From contig NZ_PDJV01000005.1 in assembly GCF_004116465.1 (NCBI RefSeq), positions 1 to 64,000 on the forward strand: a DNA stretch of 64,000 nucleotides, in the 5' to 3' direction. The DNA is from Arcobacter sp. F2176 (lineage in GTDB: Bacteria; Campylobacterota; Campylobacteria; Campylobacterales; Arcobacteraceae). Positions 45,305 to 53,152 of this stretch are shown here, piece after piece. The notes beneath the pieces were generated by a model. The model did not search any database and was not told the DNA's origin. It saw only the letters and a list, made by a program, of their open reading frames with translations. Numbering within the stretch: the first letter of the stretch is position 1; each line of letters opens with the position of its first letter. Made by a program: the position numbers and the translations under genes.

Positions 45305-45322
45305 ACTTAAACTAAACTTAAA
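45305..45322. promoter_or_regulatory. 11-bp-spaced ACTTAAA repeats upstream of the phosphate transporter
   Basis: ACTTAAA at 45305 and again at 45316, exactly 11 bp apart, in the divergent region between the Pit gene and the 74-residue gene. The spacing suits a PhoB/PhosR- or other OmpR-type regulator, but the sequence is AT-rich and could be chance. Confidence 0.35.
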
Positions 45323-45474
45323 TTTTTATACCTTTTAGTATTAACTTATAATTAAAGTATATAAATTATTCTAAAATAAATCTATATTAATAAATTGTTA
45401 ATAAAAAATTTACTTAAGTACTATTTAAGTGCTTTTATATATAATAGTAATAAATTATAGATAAAGGAAAGAAT

Positions 45475-45699
45475 ATGACTATAAGAATTATTACAGAAAA
45501 TGAATTTCCAGAAGTATCTAAAATGAAAAAAAAATTTAATATTTTTAGCGTTGTAGGTATAAAAAATGGAGAATTAGAAAGTGTTGAGTTTTTTGGTAAA
45601 AATGGAGTGTTTAGAGCATTTGGTAGAAATACTCAAGAAGCTTATAAAAAAGCAACGAAAGTTGTTAAAAGATACTATAAAGAGAAGAGAAGAGATTAA
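45475..45699 (+). CDS. hypothetical protein, 74 aa
   Basis: A small basic protein of unknown function with an AAAGGAAAG SD and ATG start. One alpha/beta unit is suggested (VVGIKNGELESVEFFGKNG), followed by a very basic helix (AYKKATKVVKRYYKEKRRD) that might bind nucleic acid. The stop codon overlaps the stop of the convergent DEAD-box helicase gene by four bases. It is divergent from the Pit gene across a 239-base region. Confidence 0.65.
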   Translation: MTIRIITENEFPEVSKMKKKFNIFSVVGIKNGELESVEFFGKNGVFRAFGRNTQEAYKKATKVVKRYYKEKRRD

Positions 45700-47168
45700 T
45701 CTCTTCTTCTTCCTCCACCGTTTCTATCTCCACCGCCACTTCTGTTTCGGTTTCCACCGCCACCATTTCGGTTTCGATTACCTCCACCAAATCTTCCTCT
45801 TCTTTGACCACCTCGACCTCTTGAATCATCGCCTCTGTCGTCTTTTAATCTTTCGAAAAGTTTTTTAATATCAATTTCTGATTTACCAATATAATTGTTA
45901 CCTTTTACAATAGTTGCATCAGATAAAATTGACGCTAATTTAAAAGCAATAGTTGATAAATCAAATTCTTCTTTTAAACTTTCTACTAGTGAAATACCAG
46001 AATCATAAACTTTTTGTTCAGAAATTTTACCTCGTAAAGTACTAGTTTTTTTCTCTTTAACAGAGTCAATATTAGGAATAACTTTCGCTTCCATTTTTCC
46101 ACCAGTAGTTTTTTGAATCTTTTGAATCATTCTAAACTCATGTGGAGTTACAATTGAAATAGCAACACCCTCTTTTCCAGCTCTCCCTGTTCTACCAATT
46201 CTATGTACATAAGATTCAGAATCAAATGGTAAATGATAATTAAATACATGAGATACATCATTTACATCTAATCCTCTTGCCGCCACATCTGTAGCAATAA
46301 GTACATCTAAAGCACCTTTTTTGAAAGATCTAATTACTTCTTCTCTTTGTCTTTGTTCCATATCTCCATGAAGACCTTTAGCCATATGTCCTTGAGATAC
46401 TAGGTAAGTTGATAATCTATCAACTTCCTTTTTAGTGCGACAGAATATGATAGATTTTTCAGGATTTTTGAAATCAAAAAGTCTGATTAATGCATCATCT
46501 CTCTCATATTCATCAACTACATAAAATAATTGAGTAATTTTAGAGTTAGTCATTTCTGCTTTTGTAACAGTAATAAACTCTGGTTCTTTTAAAATGTTTT
46601 GTGCAAGTTTTTTAATTGCAGGAGGCATTGTTGCTGAGAAAAGAAGAGTTTGTCTATCTTTTGGTAAATAAGTAAAGATTTCTTTAATATCATCAAGAAA
46701 TCCCATATCTAACATCTCATCAGCTTCATCTAAAACTACGAAAGATGGTTTAATATCAATCTTTTTACCTTTTAATAAATCAATTAATCTACCAGGAGTA
46801 GCAACAATAATTGATGCTCTATCTATATTTTTTAACTGCATAGAGTAAGATTGACCACCATAAACAGTTGCTGTGTTCATTCCTGAACTTTTACCGAATC
46901 TAAATAATTCGTCAGAAACTTGCATTGCAAGTTCTCTTGTTGGAACAATAACTACAGCTTCAACACCAGAGTTACCTTTCATCATATTAATCATTGGAAG
47001 ACCAAATGCAGCTGTTTTACCAGTACCAGTTTGCGCTTGACCAACCATATCTTTACCACTTAAAACTACAGGAATAGCATCTTCTTGAATAGGACTTGGT
47101 TGTATAAAACCTGCGTCATCAATAGCCTTTTGTAGTTCTTGTTTAAAATTGAAATCTGAGAAATTCAT
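45696..47168 (-). CDS. DEAD-box RNA helicase with Gly/Arg-rich tail
   Basis: ATP-dependent RNA helicase of 490 residues. Q motif FIQPSPIQEDAIP, Walker A AQTGTGKTAA, VLDEADEML, SAT (LFSATMP) and HRIGRTGRAG are all present. Residues about 450-490 form a low-complexity RGG-like tail (GGQRRGRFGGGNRNRN) that binds RNA nonspecifically. It belongs to the RhlE/CsdA/RhpA group and is a candidate RNase J partner by analogy with Helicobacter RhpA (inference). A small hairpin (GTGTA/TACAC) lies just 5' of the SD. Confidence 0.93.
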   Translation of the reverse strand: MNFSDFNFKQELQKAIDDAGFIQPSPIQEDAIPVVLSGKDMVGQAQTGTGKTAAFGLPMINMMKGNSGVEAVVIVPTRELAMQVSDELFRFGKSSGMNTATVYGGQSYSMQLKNIDRASIIVATPGRLIDLLKGKKIDIKPSFVVLDEADEMLDMGFLDDIKEIFTYLPKDRQTLLFSATMPPAIKKLAQNILKEPEFITVTKAEMTNSKITQLFYVVDEYERDDALIRLFDFKNPEKSIIFCRTKKEVDRLSTYLVSQGHMAKGLHGDMEQRQREEVIRSFKKGALDVLIATDVAARGLDVNDVSHVFNYHLPFDSESYVHRIGRTGRAGKEGVAISIVTPHEFRMIQKIQKTTGGKMEAKVIPNIDSVKEKKTSTLRGKISEQKVYDSGISLVESLKEEFDLSTIAFKLASILSDATIVKGNNYIGKSEIDIKKLFERLKDDRGDDSRGRGGQRRGRFGGGNRNRNGGGGNRNRSGGGDRNGGGRRRD

Positions 47169-47333
47169 TAATTACCTTTGTGTATTTTATATACACGTAT
47201 ATATTTAAAACTAAAAGTTTGAAACTTGATAAAACAGTTTAGTTATAAAAGTGTACAGTAACTAAATGAGTGAGTAATAAGTATAATTGTGTATATTTGC
47301 TGGATTATACATAAATTTGTATTAGTTTAAGCT

Positions 47334-47364
47334 TTAACAAAAGAGTTTTATGCTCTTTTGTTAA
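47334..47364 (-). terminator. hairpin overlapping the accC stop codon
   Basis: A perfect 12-bp inverted repeat (TTAACAAAAGAG/CTCTTTTGTTAA, seven-base loop) that includes the accC stop. The 3' arm on the minus strand contains TTTT but no separate T tract follows. Probable weak terminator. Confidence 0.55.
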
Positions 47365-48713
47365 ATATCACCTAAACCTTTGTAGTGTTCTAAGTATTTT
47401 GTATCGTAATTATTATCATTGAAATCTTTATTTCCCATCATCTTAATGTGAAAAGGAATAGTTGTCTTGATTCCATATACTTCAAACTCATTTAAAGCTC
47501 TTTTCATAATTTTGATAGCTTTTTCTCTATCTCTTCCCCATACAATTAGTTTTCCAATCATAGAGTCATAATAAGGAGGTACTACATAGTTTGTATAAAT
47601 ATGAGAATCAACTCTTACATTTCTTCCACCAGGAACCATCCATTGTGTGATTTTTCCAGGACTTGGTAAAAATGTATTTGGATCTTCTGCTGTAATTCTA
47701 CACTCTATTGCATGACCTCTAAATTTGATTTTTTCTTGAGGAGGTAAAACATCACCCTCTGCAACTTTAATCATAAGCTCAACAATATCAATTCCTGAAA
47801 CCATTTCAGAAACTGGATGTTCAACTTGAAGTCTAGTATTCATCTCCATAAAATAAATATTTTGTTTATCATCAGCTAAAAACTCAAAAGTTCCAGCACC
47901 TTCATATTTTAAATATTTAGTAGCTTTAACTGCAACATCATGAAGTTTCGCTCTAGTTTCATCATTTAATAAAATAGCTGGTGATTCTTCAATAACTTTT
48001 TGATGTCTTCTTTGTAAAGAACAATCTCTTTCACCTATATGAATGGCATTTCCATGAGAGTCCCCTACTACTTGAACTTCAATATGTCTTGGATTATTAA
48101 TAAATCTCTCTAAATACATAGTACCATCACCAAAAGCTGCTAAAGCTTCACTAGAAGCTGCTGTAAATAGTTGGTCGAATTTATCTTCTGATTCAATAAG
48201 TCTCATACCTCTACCACCACCACCAGCTGATGCTTTTGCCATGATTGGATAACCTATTTCACGAGCTACTTTTCTTCCTTCTTCCACATTATGAACAGCA
48301 CCAGTAGATCCAGGAACAACAGGAACCCCTGCTCTTACCATCTCTTCTTTTGCTTTAGATTTATCAGCCATTTTTTCCATTACTTCAACAGAAGGACCTA
48401 TAAATTTAATATTGTGCAATCTACAAATTTCTACAAAATCTTGATTTTCAGATAAAAACCCATATCCTGGGAAAATTGCATCACAGCCAGTCATTTCAGC
48501 TGCTGTAATAATTGCAGGAATATTTAAGTATGATTCACTTGATTTTGCACCACCAATACAAACTGCTTCATCAGCATGTTTTAAATATGAAGCTTCTTTA
48601 TCCCCTGCACTATAAACTGCAACTGATTTCTTACCCATTTCTCTAATAGTTCGAACTGCTCTTTGAACAATTTCTCCCCTATTAGCTATTAAGATTTTTT
48701 TTATTTCTGCCAT
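47361..48713 (-). CDS. accC: biotin carboxylase subunit of acetyl-CoA carboxylase
   Basis: A 450-residue ATP-grasp enzyme that carboxylates biotin on AccB. It has KILIANRGEIVQRAVRTIRE at the N-terminus and KASAGGGGRGMRL (glycine-rich ATP loop) near residue 162. EMNTRLQVEHPVSEMVSG near 289 carries the catalytic Glu and Arg. It lies 12 bases downstream of accB, with which it forms the usual operon. The carboxyltransferase subunits are not in this window. Confidence 0.96.
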   Translation of the reverse strand: MAEIKKILIANRGEIVQRAVRTIREMGKKSVAVYSAGDKEASYLKHADEAVCIGGAKSSESYLNIPAIITAAEMTGCDAIFPGYGFLSENQDFVEICRLHNIKFIGPSVEVMEKMADKSKAKEEMVRAGVPVVPGSTGAVHNVEEGRKVAREIGYPIMAKASAGGGGRGMRLIESEDKFDQLFTAASSEALAAFGDGTMYLERFINNPRHIEVQVVGDSHGNAIHIGERDCSLQRRHQKVIEESPAILLNDETRAKLHDVAVKATKYLKYEGAGTFEFLADDKQNIYFMEMNTRLQVEHPVSEMVSGIDIVELMIKVAEGDVLPPQEKIKFRGHAIECRITAEDPNTFLPSPGKITQWMVPGGRNVRVDSHIYTNYVVPPYYDSMIGKLIVWGRDREKAIKIMKRALNEFEVYGIKTTIPFHIKMMGNKDFNDNNYDTKYLEHYKGLGDI

Positions 48714-48725
48714 ACTTAATCTTTC

Positions 48726-49184
48726 TTATAATTTTTCTACAACAAATAGTGGCATATCATATTCTACTGGATTAGAATCTTCAACTAATACTTTCACAAT
48801 TTTACAATCAAATTCTGCTTCAACTTCATTCATGATTTTCATAGCTTCTAAAATACATAAAGTTTGTCCAGCTTTTACAGTATCCCCTACTTTTACAAAT
48901 GCAGCAGACTCAGGAGATGGTGAAGCATAAAAAGTTCCAATCATTGGAGAATTAATTGTATCTCCTGTAATAGGTGCTGTTGTTTCATTAGTAACAGAAG
49001 TACTTGCAGCAATAGGCGCAGGTGCTTGAGCTACTTGAACTGCAGGTGCAGTAGTTGTTACAATTGATCCTCCATCAAAACCAGTTTGCATACTAATTTC
49101 AAATTCGCCATCTTTGATTTTTAATTTATTTAAATCACTTTTATCAAAAACTCTAATTAATTCTTTTATATCTTTGAATTCCAT
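48726..49184 (-). CDS. accB: biotin carboxyl carrier protein
   Basis: A 152-residue carrier. The N-terminal dimerisation segment is followed by an Ala/Pro/Val-rich linker at about 40-70. The biotinyl domain has the biotinylated Lys in LEAMKIMNEVEAEF near residue 118 and the conserved thumb region IGTFYASPSPES. It precedes accC. Its upstream region is shared with the divergent dCMP deaminase gene. Confidence 0.95.
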   Translation of the reverse strand: MEFKDIKELIRVFDKSDLNKLKIKDGEFEISMQTGFDGGSIVTTTAPAVQVAQAPAPIAASTSVTNETTAPITGDTINSPMIGTFYASPSPESAAFVKVGDTVKAGQTLCILEAMKIMNEVEAEFDCKIVKVLVEDSNPVEYDMPLFVVEKL

Positions 49185-49320
49185 CTCTAGCCTTTATTTT
49201 GAAAATTTTAGGGTATAATACACAAATAACTATAAAAATGTAATAAATTAAAAATTTATAAAATTTGACAATTTTTAACATAATTTGTACATTTTTAATG
49301 AAAATTTTAAGAAAACTACT

Positions 49321-49356
49321 GATTTTTTAGAAAAATTGTTGATTTTTTAGAAAAAT
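49321..49356 (+). repeat. 16-bp direct repeat with 20-bp period
   Basis: GATTTTTTAGAAAAAT occurs at 49321-49336 and 49341-49356, so two perfect copies start 20 bases apart. More degenerate T-rich copies at about 20-21-bp spacing lie further upstream. It is located 23 bases before the dCMP deaminase gene and may be promoter-associated or a curved-DNA element. Confidence 0.6.
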
Positions 49357-49378
49357 AAAAAATGCTTTAGGATAAAAA

Positions 49379-49813
49379 ATGATAAGTGATAAAAACTTTA
49401 TAAATATTGCACATGAGATAGCAAGTGCTTCAAAATGTGTATCAAAACAAGTAGGTGCAGTAATAGTAAAAGATGGAAGAATTTTATCAACAGGTTATAA
49501 TGGAACACCAGCTGGATATATAAATTGCAAAGAACATTGGAATGATGAATATACAAAGGACCATCATGATTGGTCAAAAACCTATGAAATACATGCAGAA
49601 ATGAATGCACTAATTTGGGCTGCAAGAAAAGGTATAAGTATAGAAGGAGCAACTATTTATGTAACCTTAGAGCCTTGCAGTGAGTGCTCAAAAAACTTAA
49701 TCGCAGCAGGAATTAAAAGAATTGTTTTCCAAAAAGCATATGAGCATACAGCTTCAGATATTGTTTCAAAATTCTTAAAAGACAACAAAGTAGTAATAGA
49801 ACAAATAAATTAA
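49379..49813 (+). CDS. deoxycytidylate (dCMP) deaminase
   Basis: A 144-residue zinc deaminase. The catalytic HAE is in YEIHAEMNALIWAARKG near residue 71. The Cys ligands are in LEPCSECSKNL near residue 99. The insertion between the VGAVIVKDGRILSTGYNGTP motif and HAE is typical of dCMP/ComEB-type deaminases. It provides dUMP for thymidylate synthesis. The methyltransferase gene starts at the base after its stop. Confidence 0.9.
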   Translation: MISDKNFINIAHEIASASKCVSKQVGAVIVKDGRILSTGYNGTPAGYINCKEHWNDEYTKDHHDWSKTYEIHAEMNALIWAARKGISIEGATIYVTLEPCSECSKNLIAAGIKRIVFQKAYEHTASDIVSKFLKDNKVVIEQIN

Positions 49814-50383
49814 ATGGCTCACAAAGACAACAATACATTTTATAATAAAACCATTAAAAAATATGGCATAAGTGCAAGGGGAGTTCACTGGAATTCTGAA
49901 TTTTCCCAATATAAAAGGTTTGAGATTTTAACAGAGTTTATAAAAGATGAAATTAAAAACTCAACTATAATAGATGCAGGATGTGGTTTTGGAGAGTATT
50001 ATAACTATTTATTTGATAATAATTTAAAACCAAAATCTTACATTGGTATTGATTGTGAAAAACAAATGATAGAGTTAGCTAGTAAAAGATTTTTGAATGT
50101 TAACTTCTATCTTGCAGATATTCTTATAGATGAATTAGAAGAAGCAGATTATTATGTATGTAGTGGAGCTTTAAGTATTCTAACAAAAAATGAAATTAAA
50201 ACATTTATTAATAAGTGCTTTAATTCATCAAAAAAAGGATTTATTTTTAACTTTTTAAAAAATGATTCCTTGACTAATATTAAACCAAAAGATATATTAT
50301 CACACATCAAAACATTAACAGAAGATATAACAATAAAGGATAATTATTTAGACAATGACTTTTCAATTTTTATGAAAAAATAG
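49814..50383 (+). CDS. class I SAM-dependent methyltransferase
   Basis: A 189-residue Rossmann-fold methyltransferase. Motif I is IIDAGCGFGEYYNYL near residue 55, the acidic residue after strand beta2 is in SYIGIDCEKQM, and motif IV is in DYYVCSGALSIL. There are no extra domains, so the substrate cannot be assigned. It starts immediately after the dCMP deaminase stop, indicating cotranscription. Confidence 0.8.
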   Translation: MAHKDNNTFYNKTIKKYGISARGVHWNSEFSQYKRFEILTEFIKDEIKNSTIIDAGCGFGEYYNYLFDNNLKPKSYIGIDCEKQMIELASKRFLNVNFYLADILIDELEEADYYVCSGALSILTKNEIKTFINKCFNSSKKGFIFNFLKNDSLTNIKPKDILSHIKTLTEDITIKDNYLDNDFSIFMKK

Positions 50384-50442
50384 AAATATCATATTATTGT
50401 TATACCAATTTTATATAATTTACCATCAAAAGAGGAGTTTTT

Positions 50443-51186
50443 ATGACTATAGGACTATTTATACCTTGCTTTATGAATGAGCTTTATCCGCAAAGCTGTA
50501 TGGCAACTTTAAAGCTTTTAGAAAAATTAAAATTTAATGTAGAATATCCAATGGAGCAAACTTGCTGTGGACAACCAATGGCAAACTCAGGTTGTAGCCA
50601 AGATATTGAAAAATTAGCACACAGATTTGTAAATACTTTTAAAAAATATGACTATGTAGTAGCACCTAGTGGTTCATGTGTAACCATGGTAAAAGAGCAT
50701 TATGAGCCATTTTTTAATGACAATAAAGATTATAATAAAATCAAAACATCAATATATGAAATAACAGAATTTTTACATGACATTGCAAAAATTGATAAAT
50801 TGGATTCAAAATTTAATTATAAAGTTGGAGTTCATAATTCATGTCATGGACATAGAGTTTTAAAACTTGGAAGTGCAAGTGAACTTAACATCCCACATTT
50901 TAATAAACTAGAAAATCTTTTATCACTTGTTGAGGGAATAGAACTAGTTAAATTAAATAGAGAAGATGAGTGCTGTGGTTTTGGTGGAACTTTTTGTGTA
51001 ACAGAAGAAGCAATATCTGTTGCAATGGGAAAAGATAGAATAAAAGACCATATGGATTCAAATGTTCAAATTATGACAGGTGCAGATATGTCATGTTTGA
51101 TGCATATGCAAGGAATAATGAATAGGGACAAAAATCCTATCAAAGTTATGCATATAAGTGAAATACTTTTAGGAGAAACGATATGA
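50443..51186 (+). CDS. lutA: L-lactate utilisation protein LutA
   Basis: A 247-residue protein with two CCG (cysteine-rich) domains: QTCCGQPMANSGC near residue 42, and a second with NSCHGH plus DECCGFGGTFC near residue 180. It matches LutA/LldE, part of the LutABC iron-sulfur L-lactate dehydrogenase. AGAGGAG SD. ATGA overlap with lutB shows translational coupling. It opens the lactate island that continues to dld. Confidence 0.92.
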   Translation: MTIGLFIPCFMNELYPQSCMATLKLLEKLKFNVEYPMEQTCCGQPMANSGCSQDIEKLAHRFVNTFKKYDYVVAPSGSCVTMVKEHYEPFFNDNKDYNKIKTSIYEITEFLHDIAKIDKLDSKFNYKVGVHNSCHGHRVLKLGSASELNIPHFNKLENLLSLVEGIELVKLNREDECCGFGGTFCVTEEAISVAMGKDRIKDHMDSNVQIMTGADMSCLMHMQGIMNRDKNPIKVMHISEILLGETI

Positions 51187-52547
51187 GTCATCCCCAAGAA
51201 GCAGCAAAATTTGTAGCCAATGATGAGAGAATGCATTGGCATGACAAAGCATTATGGTTTGTAAGAGAAAAAAGAGATGTCTCAAGTAAAGGAATACCTG
51301 AATGGGAAAAATTAAGAGAATATGCAAATAATATAAAAACACATACTATGCATAAACTTGATTTTTACCTAGAAGAGTTTGAAAAAAATGCAATAAAAAA
51401 AGGTATAAAAGTTCATTGGGCAAAAGATGCCCAAGAACATAATAAAATAGTTCATGAAATCTTAGCTTCACACAATGTAACAAAACTTGTAAAATCAAAA
51501 TCAATGCTAACAGAAGAGTGTCATTTAAATCCTTATCTAGAAAGTAAAGGGATTGAAGTAATTGATACAGATTTAGGTGAAAGAATTGTTCAACTTAGAA
51601 ATGAACCACCTTCACATATAGTACTACCAGCGATTCACCTTAAAAAATCTGATGTAAGTGATACTTTTCACGAACACTTAGGAACTGAGAAAGGCAATGA
51701 TGATCCTACTTATCTTACACGTGCAGCAAGAGCTAGTTTAAGAGAAGATTTCCTAACAGCGCAAGCAGGACTCACTGGTGTAAACTTTGCAATAAGTGAA
51801 ACAGGTGGAATAGTTGTTTGTACAAATGAAGGAAATGCAGATATGGGGGCAAGTGTTCCTAAACTTCATATTGCGTCTATGGGTATAGAAAAAACTATTC
51901 CAAGACTTAAAGATTTATCAGTATTTACAAGATTACTAGCAAGAAGTGCAACTGGTCAAGCTATTACTTCTTATACATCACATTACCATGGTCCAGTAGA
52001 AGGTGGAGAGATGCATATTGTAATAGTAGATAACCAAAGAACTCCAATATTAGCTGATGTTACTTATCAAAAATCACTTAATTGTATTAGATGTGGTGCA
52101 TGTATGAATACTTGTCCAATCTATAGAAGAAGTGGTGGTCACTCTTATAAATATACAATTCCAGGACCTATTGGTTCAAATTTAGCAGCATTTAGAAATC
52201 CTAAAGAGCATAAATCATTACCTTTTGCTTGTACACTTTGTGCTTCATGTACAAATGTATGCCCTGTAAAAATTGATTTGGATTCTCAACTTTACGCCCA
52301 TAGACAAGACCTTGCTAAAAAGCATTTAATAGACACAAAAAAAGCAGTAGCTATGAAAATAACTTCATGGGTAATGGATCACCCTACACTATTTAATATA
52401 GGTGGGAAAATCATGAGAAAAGTAATTCCGATGTTACCTGATTCTATTATTTACTCAAAAGCAAATGTTTGGGGAAAACAAAGGGATATTCCAAAGATGC
52501 CAAAAAACTCTTTTAAAGAGTTATATAAACAAAGAAAGGATTCATAA
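51183..52547 (+). CDS. lutB: L-lactate utilisation iron-sulfur protein LutB
   Basis: A 454-residue protein. The N-terminal LUD-type domain (residues about 60-300) includes ISETGGIVVCTNEGNADM. Two 4Fe-4S motifs follow, CIRCGACMNTCP near residue 308 and CTLCASCTNVCP near 355. It is the central electron-transfer subunit of LutABC. It overlaps lutA by four bases and shares one base with lutC. Confidence 0.94.
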   Translation: MSHPQEAAKFVANDERMHWHDKALWFVREKRDVSSKGIPEWEKLREYANNIKTHTMHKLDFYLEEFEKNAIKKGIKVHWAKDAQEHNKIVHEILASHNVTKLVKSKSMLTEECHLNPYLESKGIEVIDTDLGERIVQLRNEPPSHIVLPAIHLKKSDVSDTFHEHLGTEKGNDDPTYLTRAARASLREDFLTAQAGLTGVNFAISETGGIVVCTNEGNADMGASVPKLHIASMGIEKTIPRLKDLSVFTRLLARSATGQAITSYTSHYHGPVEGGEMHIVIVDNQRTPILADVTYQKSLNCIRCGACMNTCPIYRRSGGHSYKYTIPGPIGSNLAAFRNPKEHKSLPFACTLCASCTNVCPVKIDLDSQLYAHRQDLAKKHLIDTKKAVAMKITSWVMDHPTLFNIGGKIMRKVIPMLPDSIIYSKANVWGKQRDIPKMPKNSFKELYKQRKDS

Positions 52548-53134
52548 TGTCAAGTAGAGATGAGATATTAAATGCTATTAAATCAAATAATGTAGTAAAA
52601 GATGAAATCCTTCCTGAATATGATCATTTTGGAATAACTTTTGAAAATAAATTAGAAAAATATGCCCAAGTCATAAAAACTGTAGGCGGAGAATCTATTA
52701 TAACAACAAAAGAGAAACTTGATGAAACTATAAAAAATCTATATAAAGATGAGTTAGGGCAAGTTTATTCAAATGTGGAATTTTGTTCATTAAGTAATTT
52801 TGATGCAAATGCACAAGATGATGCTCACAACTTAAAAGATATAGATTTAGCAATAGTTAAAGGAAATTTTGCAGTTGCTGAAAATGGTGCAGTTTGGTTA
52901 AAAGATGAGAATAATAGACATAGAAGTCTTTATTTCATAGCTCAAAATATCATAATAGTAGTAAATAAAAATGATATTGTAAATAATATGCATGAAGCTT
53001 ATACAAAAATAGAGTTTGAAAATAGTGGATATGGTGTATTTGTTTCAGGGCCTTCAAAAACAGCAGACATAGAACAATCACTTGTAATAGGAGCACATGG
53101 TCCAAAATCTGGATATATCATTTTTGTAGATTAA
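52547..53134 (+). CDS. lutC: L-lactate utilisation protein LutC
   Basis: A 195-residue LUD-domain protein. Typical elements are FAVAENGAVWLKDENN near residue 109 and the ending GPSKTADIEQSLVIGAHGPKS. LutC works with LutA and LutB in oxidising L-lactate to pyruvate. It starts on the last base of the lutB stop codon (TAATG). A sensor kinase gene follows 18 bases later. Confidence 0.92.
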   Translation: MSSRDEILNAIKSNNVVKDEILPEYDHFGITFENKLEKYAQVIKTVGGESIITTKEKLDETIKNLYKDELGQVYSNVEFCSLSNFDANAQDDAHNLKDIDLAIVKGNFAVAENGAVWLKDENNRHRSLYFIAQNIIIVVNKNDIVNNMHEAYTKIEFENSGYGVFVSGPSKTADIEQSLVIGAHGPKSGYIIFVD

Positions 53135-53152
53135 TGATATAATCAGAACAAT

